NCBI RefSeq assembly: GCF_910589235.1
Contig: NC_060966.1
Span: 1,426,001-1,490,000, forward strand
Length of the DNA: 64,000 bases
Source of the DNA: Vespa crabro
Taxonomy: Eukaryota > Arthropoda > Insecta > Hymenoptera > Vespidae
Direction of reading: 5' to 3'
In this document: positions 54,146 to 64,000 of the stretch, piece by piece
Layout: every line of letters starts with the position of its first letter
Numbering within the stretch: position 1 is the first letter of the stretch
The notes under the pieces: model-generated
Databases searched by the model: none
Seen by the model: the letters and a program-made list of their open reading frames with translations, nothing else
What the model was told of the DNA's origin: nothing
Made by a program: the position numbers and the translations under genes

Positions 54146-55711
54146 GCTCATATCGTTTTAATCAGCCGACAATACCAGGACAGAGCGGGATTAGGATGGT
54201 ACGCAGACGAATTGAGCACCGCGGCCCTCAGGATCTCAGATTCCCGTCAAATACTAGTGTCGGATCCAGGATCCGGATGCGGATACGTTTTGGTGGGACA
54301 CAACTCGACGACTTATGTCAGCGTATATCACACCCCGGACGACCGGATAGACGACTGCCAGTCTAAACTGGATGATCTGGAAGACGAGCTGCGGGAAATG
54401 CAAGGCGATCTCATTGTGGCTGCAGACCTCAATGCCAAAGCTCTCGAATGGGGGGAGACCAGACCGGCCTCCAGAGGAAGGCGAATCATAGAGTCGGTGT
54501 TGAGCCTAGAACTATCAGTACTCAATACAGCCTCGACACAAAGCATCCGTAGGCCCGGCTACAGAGAGACGATCACGGACGTCTTTCTAGTGAACAAACA
54601 ACTTGTGGCAAGGGTCGCAGGCTGGCGTGTAATAGAGGATTATACCGGGAGCAATCATCAGTACATACTCTTCGATGTACACGATAGGATGATAGTCGTG
54701 ACAATTGCAAAACGACACCTCCGGTGGTACATTCCAAGAATGGACCGAAAGAGGCTGTCTTCGGTCATTGAAGAAGGATGGAGATCACTTCAAAATGCAT
54801 CCTCGAGTCTATCGCCACCAGCACAAGCCAGGATGATTACTGCAGCTACTATGCAGCTCATCCAAAAGGCTTGCGCGATAGCGGTGCCAAAGAAGGGCAC
54901 GAAACGGTAGAGGAGTCCTGCATATTGGTGGACGAACGAGATCGCAGATCTTCGTAAGAAGTGCATATATCTTCGCTGTTTAGCACAATGAACGAAGAGA
55001 CGCGATCTCGATACTGCTTCCCTGGCAGCAGGGAGGGCATATACACCGCCCCGTGGAAGAAAGCGAGGCTTGTACTCATCAGCAAGGTCAAGGGTCCAGC
55101 AGATGCAGCTTCGTTATACAGTCCTATCTGTATGATCGATACGGCTGGCCAGCTCCTGGAGAAGCTACTTAGGCCACGGCTGCACGTAGCCGTGAGGGTA
55201 GCGGAGGATCTTGTTGCCCGTCAGTATTAATTTCGATCAGGCCTCTCCACCATCCATGCAGTTGAGGATATTGTCACGGCCGCTAAGATGACCCAGCGCG
55301 GGAATCACCATTCCCGTCCTTTGTGTCTGCTGGCCACCTTAGACGTGAGAAATGTCTTCAACTCCGTCAGATGGTACTTGGCAATGGAAGCGCTCAAACG
55401 TAATTTCAGAGTTGCGGGGTACATACTCCGAATACTCGGGGATTACCTGAACGAGCGCTTCCTAGAATACAATACTGGCGATGGTCCAAGAAACTTGGAA
55501 TTGATATCGGGGGCAGCTCAGGGATCCATACTAGGACCAGATATCTGGAATATATTTTACGAAGGTATCCTTCGTATGGCAGTCCCTGATGGTGCTTTCT
55601 TGGTTGGGTACCCAAACGACAGTTGTCATAACTGCAAGAGACACGGAGGGGCACAAATGCAGCTAAAACAGGTCATGCGCAGAGTCATCTCCTGGATAGA
55701 AGAACACGGGA
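54070..55711 (+). pseudogene. LINE copy B ORF2 (endonuclease-RT), broken
   Basis: The endonuclease region is open from 54,212 to TAG 54,908-54,910, with AADLNAKALEWGE and DVFLVN. The catalytic SDH box reads GSNHQYI: Asp is replaced by Asn, unlike copy A. The same linker/early-RT deletion as copy A precedes EETRSRYCFPGSREG. RT then shows DTAGQLLEKLL, a TAA at 55,228-55,230, TLDVRNVFNSVRW (first catalytic Asp) and SGAAQGSILGPDIWN. VGYPND stands where the catalytic YADD box belongs. The frame ends at EEHGIII against the repeat. Confidence 0.82.
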
Positions 55712-56227
55712 TTATTATCGCTTTTACCGTTAAATTCGATTTTGTCTTTATTATCGCTATTATCGTTATTATCGTTATTATTTTATATAATTATTATCGT
55801 TATATCGTAACCGTTATTATCTTCATTATCGTTATTATTGTTATTATTGCTACTAATACGAATATTATTATCGTAATAACCGTTAAATTCGTTTTTGTAT
55901 TTATTATCGTTATTATCGTTATTATCGTTATTATTTTATATAATTATTATCGTTATATCGTGACTCTTATTATATTCACTATCGTTATTATTGTTATTAC
56001 TGCTACTAATACGAATATTATTATCGTAATAACCGCTATAATCGTTATTGTCGTTATTATCGTTATTAGAGTTATTATTGTTACTGTTGTTACTATCCTT
56101 ATTATCGTTATTATTGTTATTATTATTATATCATAATTATCGTTATTATTATTATAATTATTATCTTTATTATCGATATTATTATTATCGATATTATCGT
56201 TATTATCGTTATTATTGTTATTATCGA

Positions 56228-56262
<35 letters not shown>

Positions 56263-58481
56263 TATCGTAAATTATCGTTATTATAGTTATTATCGTTCTT
56301 ATTATTATCATTATTTTCGTTATTAACTTTATTTTTATTATCACTATCATCATTATAATGTCATTATTTCCTTTACCTGCGTTAATAACGTTAATACTGT
56401 TACTATTATGATTATTACTTTTACTACTATCGCTATTATAGTTAATATCGTTATTATTGTTATTATCGATATTATTATTATTATAACAATCGTTATTATC
56501 GTTATTATTGTTATTATTATTATCGTTATTAACTTTATTATCTTTATTACCGTTAATAACTTTTTATAGGTATTATCGTTATTATAATTATAGTCGATAT
56601 TATTATCGTTTTATCGTTATTATCGCTATTATTGTTATCATGATAATCGTTATTATCGCTATTATTCTTATCATGATTATGGTTATTATCGTTTTTATCG
56701 TTATTATTACTATTATTTTCGTTATTAACGTTATTATATTTATTATCAATATTATTATTATTATTGTCGTTATTATTGATATTATCATTATTATTATTAT
56801 TACTATTGTTATTATTAATATTATCGTTATTATCCTTATAAATGTTATTATTAATATTTTATCGTTATTTTTATTATTATCGTTATTAACCTTATTAGTA
56901 TTATGTATATCATTGTTATTATTTTTGTTATTATCATTGATATCGTTATTATCGATTTTACTTTCAATATTGTTAATATTTTTATTATTATTATTATTAT
57001 AGTTATTATTATCGTTATTATCGCTATTGTTTTTATTATTACTAACTTTATTAACGTTATTGTCGTTATTATTTTTATTATTATTTTAGTTAATATGGTT
57101 ATTATCGTTATTATTTTTTTAATAATTATCATTATTATGATTATTATTATTATCGTTATTATCCTTATAATTGTAATTATTATTAACGTTATTATTCTTA
57201 TTATTTTTTATTATTATTATTGTTGAAATTATTACATTTATTATCGTTATTATCGCTACTATTGTTTTTATTATTAACGTTAATATCGTTATAATCGTTA
57301 TTATGGGTAATTTTATTACTATTAATATAGTTATTAACTTTATTATTGTTATTAGTATTATTATTATTATTGTCGTTATTATCGTTATTATTGTTATAGA
57401 GATTATAGATTTTTTCTTTATTATCGTTAGTACCGTTATTATCGTTATTATTATAATTAGCTTTATTATTGTAATTATTATTATTGTTATAATCCTTTTT
57501 ATCGTAATTATCGTTATTAATTCTATTATTATTATCCTTGTATCGTCATTATAGTTACTATCGTTAACATTATCGCTATATCGTTATTATCGTTATTAAT
57601 GGTATTATTATTACTATTTTTATCATCATCGTCATTATCGTTATTATCATTATTATCGTTATTTTCTTTATTATTATTATTGTTTTCATCGTTGTTATCG
57701 TTATAATTGTTATTATTATTATCTATTTTATCGCTAATATCGTAATTATCGTTATTGTCCTTATTATTATAATTATCGTTATGATTGTAAATATTAATAT
57801 TGTTATAATCGTTATATTCGTAATTAACGTTATTAATTTTATTGTTATATTTGATATTATTATTATTGTTATTATAATTATTATCGTTATTATTTTTTTA
57901 CCTTAGATACTATTTTTATAATTATCGTTATAATCGTTATTATATATATTGTTGTTGTTATTATTGTCGTTTTTATAGACAATATTATAATCGTTATCAT
58001 CGTTTTTATTATTAATGTTTTAATCGTCATTATCGTAATTATCGTTACTAATTTTATTATTACTATCGTTATTAACTTTATTATAGTTATTATCGTTATT
58101 ATTTTCGTTAATATCGTTATTATCGTTATCATCGTTATTACCTTTAAAATTGTTATTATTGTTATAATCTTTATTATTATTTCTATTAGTGTTATTATTA
58201 ATGTATTTATTGTTATTATTATTATCGTTAATATCTATTTTATTGTTAATATTGTTATTATTTATAATATTATTATTCCTATCGTCATTATTATTATAAT
58301 CATTATTATCGTTATTATTGTTATTATTATTATTATTATCGTTATTATTGTCATTATTTTTAATCACTTTATTATTTTTGTTATTATTATCGGTATTATC
58401 GTCATTAATGTTAATATTACCATTATTGTAATTATTATTATTATTATTATTATCGATTTAAAATTTATTATCATTATTATC

Positions 58482-58550
<69 letters not shown>
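58482..58550. repeat. Pure (ATT)n tract
   Basis: Uninterrupted ATT run of about 23 units, at the position matching 31,344-31,415 of unit 1. Confidence 0.9.
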
Positions 58551-58555
<5 letters not shown>

Positions 58556-58609
58556 TATTATTATTATTACTATTATTACTATCGTAGTCATTATCGATAT
58601 TATTGTTAT

Positions 58610-58692
58610 TATTATTATCATTATTACCGGTATTATTGTTACTTTTTTATTATTATTATCATTATTACCGGTATTATTGTTACTTTTTTATT
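58610..58692. repeat. 41-bp tandem duplication, unit 2 only
   Basis: ACCGGTATTATTGTTACTTT occurs at 58,626 and 58,667. Unit 1 has it once, near 31,517. Confidence 0.88.
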
Positions 58693-58997
58693 ATTATTAT
58701 CGTAATAACCATTATTAGAGTTTATTGTTATTATTACTATATCTATAGTGTCGTTATCATAGATATTATCGTGATAATTGTTATTATTATTATCGATTTT
58801 ATCATTATTATTATTATCGATATTATCGTTATTATTGTTAATATTATTAACGACATTATTCAATAATTTATATTGTTGTAATCTTTATTATCGTTATTAT
58901 GATTATCGTTACTATCGTTATTATTATTATTACTTTTATCATTGTTATCGTCATTATTGTTATTATTATTGTCGTTTTTACCTTTATTATCATTATT

Positions 58998-59028
<31 letters not shown>

Positions 59029-60534
59029 TCATCATTATCGTTTTTATTTTGCTATCGATATTATATTTATTATTGTTATCGTTATAATCATTATTATTTT
59101 TATTCTTACTATCATTTTTATCGTTAATATAGTTATTTTCATTATCATCGTTATTATTGTTAATTTTACTACAATTGTTATTGTTATTATCGTTATTATC
59201 GTTATGATTTTTATTGCTATTAGCGATATATTCATTATTATTATTATCGATATTATCGTCATTATCGTTCTTATTGATATTATTATTATTATTTTCAATA
59301 TTATCATTATTATCGTTAATATCGTTATTATCTTTATTATTTTTATCATTCTCGTTATTATTGTAGTTATCGGTATTATCGTTATTATTATTATTATTAT
59401 TCTTGTCGATATTATCATTATTAATTATATAGTTATTATCAAGATTATCGTTATTATTGAAATTAACGTTATTAACGTTATTATTTTATTTATTATTATC
59501 ATTATTACCTTTATTATAAATAATATTTTCTTTATTATCATTAATATCGTTGTTGTCGTTAATACTGTTATGATTATTGTCGCTATAATAGTTATTATCG
59601 ATTATATTGTTATTTCTATTATCGTTATTATCGTTATTACTCTTATTATTATTATAACTATTACCGCTCTTACCATTATTATTACCATTATTATCGTATT
59701 ATCGTTATTATTGTTATTATTTTTATTGTTATTGTCGATATTATTGATAATATTTGTTATTATTATTATCGATATGATCGTTATTATTGTTATTATTATT
59801 TTCGCTAATAACCTTACTTTCGTTATTATTGTTATGATAGTTATTATTAATAATATTATTATCGTTATTATCGTTTTTATCGTTATTATTTTTGTCATTA
59901 TTATTATTATTATAGTTATTATCAATATAATCATTATTAGCATTATTATTGTCATTATTATTACTGATATTATTGCTAATAACGTTGTTATTTTTAATAT
60001 TATTTTTATTGTTATCCTTATTATCATTATTTTCGTATTATTGTTATTATTATTATCGTTGTTATCGTTATTATCGTTATTATAGTTATCCTAATTTTTG
60101 TTATTATCGTTATCATTGTATTATTATTATTATTATTATCCTTATTATCATTATTATCGTTATTATCGTTAATATCGTTAATATTTTTATTTTTATTATT
60201 ATTATTATCGTTCTTGTCGTTATTTTTATAATCGTTTTTATCGGTAACATCGTAATTATTGTTATTATTATTATTAATATTTTCGATTTCATCTTTAATA
60301 TTGTTATTATTAATATCGATAAAATCGTTATTATCGGTATTATTTTATCTTTAATATCGTCATTATTGTAATTGTAGTTATTATTGATATTATTGCTACT
60401 ATTATTATCGTCATTGACTTTATTATTACTAATATTGTTATTATTACTTATCGTTATTACCGTAATTATCGTTGTTGTTATTATAATCGTTATTATCGTT
60501 ATTATTATTATCGTTAATATCGTTATTTTGGTTA

Positions 60535-60570
60535 TTATTGTTATTATTATAAAGATATAATAAAGATAAG
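60535..60570. other. Strand-switch junction T to A (unit 2/3)
   Basis: The same hinge as at 33,521 (AAAGATATAATAAAGATAA). A short AAATAATAAAGATAA insert present in unit 1 is absent here. Confidence 0.88.
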
Positions 60571-63500
60571 TAATAATAGTAATAGGGATAATAACGATAA
60601 CAACGTTAATAATAACAATAATAACGATAATAATGATATTACCGATAATAATAAAAACGATAATAACCATAATAAAGATAATAACGATAATAGTAATAAT
60701 AATATTAACGATAATGTAGATTGAAACGACAATAATAATTATAATAATAATAAAAATACGGATAATAACGAAACTAATAATTATTATGATAGAAATAATA
60801 ACAATTATATGGCTAATAACGTTAATAACGATAATAATAATAACGACAATATAAAACTATCGATAATAATAATAACAGTATGAGCGGTATTATCTATAAA
60901 AATAATAATAATAATGATAAGTATTATAACGATAAGAACGATAATAACGATTATAATAAAACTATCAATAATAAAGATATTAATAATAACGATAATGTAT
61001 GTAATAATAAGAGTAATAACGATAATAACGATAATAATGGTAATAATAATAACGATAATGTAGATAAGAGCGAGAATAATAATAATAATAATAACAGTAA
61101 CGATAATAACGAAAATATAGTTAATAATAAAAGAAATAATAACAAAAATAACAATAATAAGGATAATATCGAAAATAAGTATAATAATAATAAAAACTAT
61201 AATGATAATATAGACAATAATATTAACAGTATTAACGATAATATCTATGATGATAATAATAATAATATTAACAATAATAATGATAATAACGACAATAAAG
61301 GTAATAATGTTAATAATAATAATAATAGTAATAACAATATTAACGATAATAAAGTTAATAACGATAATAACGATAGTAATAAAAAGGATAAGGCCGATAA
61401 TAATAAAATTAATAACGATAATAACGATAATAATAATAATAATAATAACGATAATAACTATAACAATAACGATAATAACGATATGACTAGTAATAATAAT
61501 ACCAATAATAACGATAGAAAAGTTAATGTCAATCATAATATTAACAATAAAAGCAATAATAACGATAAATGCGAATAACGAAAATAACTATAATATTAAT
61601 AAAAATAACAATAAGGATAGTAACTATAATAACAAAAATATTAATATCGATAAAAACAATAATAAAATTAATAAAGCTAATTACGATAATAACGAAACTA
61701 ATAATATCAATAATAAGGAATATTACGATGATAATAATTATATTAATAACAATAATAATGATAATATTGATAATAGCGATAAAAGCAATAATAATAACAA
61801 TAATAGTAACGAAAAACACGATAATAATAATAACGACTCTAAGGATAATAGTAATAATAAAAATAACGATATTAACGATAATATCGATAATAATAATGAC
61901 AACAATAAAGATTATAGCGATTATTATTATAATAGCAACAACAATAATAATAATAATAATAACAATAATAACGATAAGAACAATAAAATTAATAACAAAA
62001 ATAACAATAACAACGATAATAAATATAATGATAATAACGATAATAATTATAATAATAATAACAATAATAATGATAATAATAATACAAACGATAAAAAGAT
62101 AAAAATTTTATCATTAATAACCATAATAACGATAATAATAATAACATTAATAACAATAATAACGATTATAACGAAAATAATAATACTTATAATAACAATA
62201 ATAACAATAACAACGATGATAAAGATAATAAAAATACTAATAATAACAATAATAACAATAATGACGATAATAAATATAAAGAAATAAAGACGATATTATC
62301 GATAATAACTGTAATGATAACGAAAATAACGATAATAACGATAATAACAATAATATCGATAATAATTAAGATGTATATAACGACCATAATAATAATAATA
62401 ATAACGATAATAACGATAATAATAATAATAAAAATAACGATAATAAGGATAATAAAGAGAATAACAATAATAATGATAATAATAATAATAATAATAACGA
62501 TATAAACGATATTGACGACAATAATAATAATAATAAAAACGATAATATCGTTAAGAATAATGACTATAGATTCGATTATAAAGATGTTAAAAAAATATCT
62601 ATAATAATAATAAATATGACAATAATAACGGTAATAACAATAATAATCGCAACAATAGTAATGATAAAAACGAAATATCAATATTAATAATGACAATTAT
62701 AAAGATAATAACAATAAAGAGGACATTATCGATAATAATAATAATAATATTAATAATAATAAGTATAATAAAATAATTACGATAATAACGATAATGACAT
62801 TAATGATAATAATAATTACAACAATAATAATGATAATAACGATAATAACGATATCAACAATAGTAATTGTAGTAATAATAACAAAAATAACGTTACTAAC
62901 GATAATGTCGGTATTAACGATACTAATAAAAAAGATAATAATGATATTATCGATAATAATAATAACAATGTTAACGATAATATCGATAATAATAATAATA
63001 AAAACAATAATAAGGACAATAACGATAATAATAATAACGATGGTAACTATAACAGTAATAATAACAATAAATAAACTAACGATAAGAATAATAATAAGAA
63101 TAAAGTTAACAGCGATATTAACGATAATAACGATAATTAAATAAACAGAAATAACCATAATAACGATAATAGCGAATATAATAATAACAATAAAATCGAT
63201 TATAGCGATATTAATAATAACAATAATAACAATTATAACGATATTAACGACAAGAAAAATAATATTAAGTACGATAATATCGGTAATATAGAGGATAAAG
63301 ATAATAAAGATAATAACGACAATAATAGAAATACTAAATCAATAATAACGACAGTAACCATAATAATAATAATAACAATAACAACGTTAATAATAGTAGT
63401 TAGTAATAACAATAATAACGATGATAACTATATTAACGGTAACAAATGTAACGATAATAACGTTAATTTCGATAATAAAATTAGCAATATTAACGATAAT

Positions 63501-64000
63501 AACGAAAAAAGTAATAATAGAAATAATAACGATTATATAGATAATAACGATAATAGTAATAAATAAAATAACGACAATAGTAATAATAATAATAACGATA
63601 ATAACGATAATAACGATAATAACTATAATGATAATATGAATAATAATGGCAATGTTGATAATAATAATAATAATGACAATAATAAATACAACAATGTCAA
63701 AAACCATAATAATGATAAATACAAATATTAATAATAATTATAATAACTATAATAACGATAATAACAATAATAATGAGAACAGTAATTACAATAATAACGT
63801 TAAATACTATAATAATAATAATAACACTAATAATAACGATAATAACGATAATAACGATAATAACCTTAATAATTTTAGTAATAATAACAATAATAACGAC
63901 AATAACGTTATTTTCGATAATAATAATAATAATATTAATAATAATGATACGAACGACAATAGTAATAATAGTAACGATAATAACGATAATAACGATAATA
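60551..64000. repeat. A-rich repeat, arm 3
   Basis: AAT/AAC/GAT repeat collinear with arms 1 and 2. The Asn/Asp and Ile/Thr open frames are repeat readings. No gene is seen to the window end. Confidence 0.94.
60924..64000. repeat. Higher-order repeat unit 3, partial
   Basis: This is the start of a third copy, cut by the window end. It matches 31-3,600 of unit 1 and 33,911-36,300 of unit 2 by eye. Shared words are at 61,383 (the GGATAAGGCCG landmark), at 62,085-62,125 (an AAAAATTTTATCATTAATAA word) and at 62,875-62,950, which matches 2,060-2,130. It lacks part of the stretch between the unit 1 landmarks at 667 and 830, where 61,573 joins directly to later sequence. Confidence 0.7.

Larger units (their letters stand above)
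52348..55711 (+). mobile_element. R1-clade-like LINE copy B, 3'-truncated
   Basis: Its 5' start and 3' breakpoint are the same as copy A's, at an offset of 26,916-26,917 bases at both ends. This is therefore the duplicate of copy A and not a second insertion. The two differ by a few mismatches per hundred bases and by small indels. Each carries private frameshifts, showing independent decay since the duplication. Confidence 0.87.
55712..60550. repeat. T-rich repeat, arm 2 (second part)
   Basis: Collinear with 28,796-33,520. It contains the 153-bp tandem pair at 55,729 and 55,882. It lacks the 137-bp second copy of unit 1 and has its own 41-bp duplication. No gene is seen. Confidence 0.93.
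33911..60923. repeat. Higher-order repeat unit 2
   Basis: This is a second copy of the unit, about 27.0 kb between anchors. Landmarks are collinear with unit 1 throughout: LINE 5' ends at 25,431 and 52,348, LINE 3' breakpoints at 28,795 and 55,711, and T-to-A strand switches at 33,521 and 60,551. It lacks the LTR element and the part of unit 1 between about 6,130 and 11,596. It has extra repeat at about 39,240-40,850 and 41,130-44,830 and a minus-strand LINE at 36,379-37,994. Confidence 0.75.

Noticed and set aside
1..64000. CRISPR array or prokaryotic origin
   Set aside because: There are no fixed-length spacers between conserved repeats, and the retroelements are eukaryotic types.
1..64000. 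Telomeric DNA
   Set aside because: No run of TTAGG or another known arthropod telomere repeat was seen. The triplet-phase 9-mer is a different sequence.

Overview
The window is almost entirely repetitive DNA and holds no recognisable host gene. About 50 kb is a degenerate trinucleotide-phase simple repeat. Its commonest word is the 9-mer AATAACGAT on one strand, ATCGTTATT on the other. Retrotransposon copies are set into it. One is a defective Ty3/gypsy LTR element. Four are broken copies of an R1-clade-like non-LTR element, with ORF1 carrying three zinc knuckles and ORF2 carrying an endonuclease and reverse transcriptase. These families together point to an arthropod, most likely an insect. 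A hymenopteran is plausible, but that is a guess. The block looks like heterochromatin, such as pericentromere, centromere, or a sex or B chromosome.

Layout: A-rich arm 1 (1-9,835); strand switch near 9,850; T-rich arm 1 (9,871-33,520), holding a 5'-truncated LINE (10,652-11,554), the LTR element (13,003-17,790) and a 3'-truncated LINE (25,431-28,795); switch at 33,520; A-rich arm 2 (33,521-46,611), holding a minus-strand, internally deleted LINE (36,379-37,994); switch at 46,612; T-rich arm 2 (46,612-60,550), holding a second 3'-truncated LINE (52,348-55,711); switch at 60,551; A-rich arm 3 (60,551-64,000).

The main structural result is that these arms form a giant tandem higher-order repeat. 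Many anchors recur in the same order: 31, 33,911 and 60,924; 1,360, 35,322 and 62,085; 3,600 and 38,970; 3,914 and 40,866; 4,970 and 45,425; 12,190 and 47,010; 19,246 and 48,591; 20,670 and 49,506; 25,431 and 52,348; 33,521 and 60,551. One unit is therefore one A arm plus one T arm, with observed lengths of about 33.9 kb and 27.0 kb. The units differ by discrete events. Unit 1 carries the LTR element. Unit 2 lacks the stretch matching 6,130-11,596 but has extra repeat at about 39,240-40,850 and 41,130-44,830, plus the minus-strand LINE.

The gypsy element has matching 303-bp LTRs, gag with a zinc knuckle, a protease remnant, RT, RNase H and integrase, all broken by stops and frameshifts. Every LINE copy is also dead. 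All four LINE copies read in the direction of the T-rich strand, which fits either target preference within the repeat or inheritance through inversion of arms. No RNA genes, CRISPR arrays or host regulatory elements were seen.
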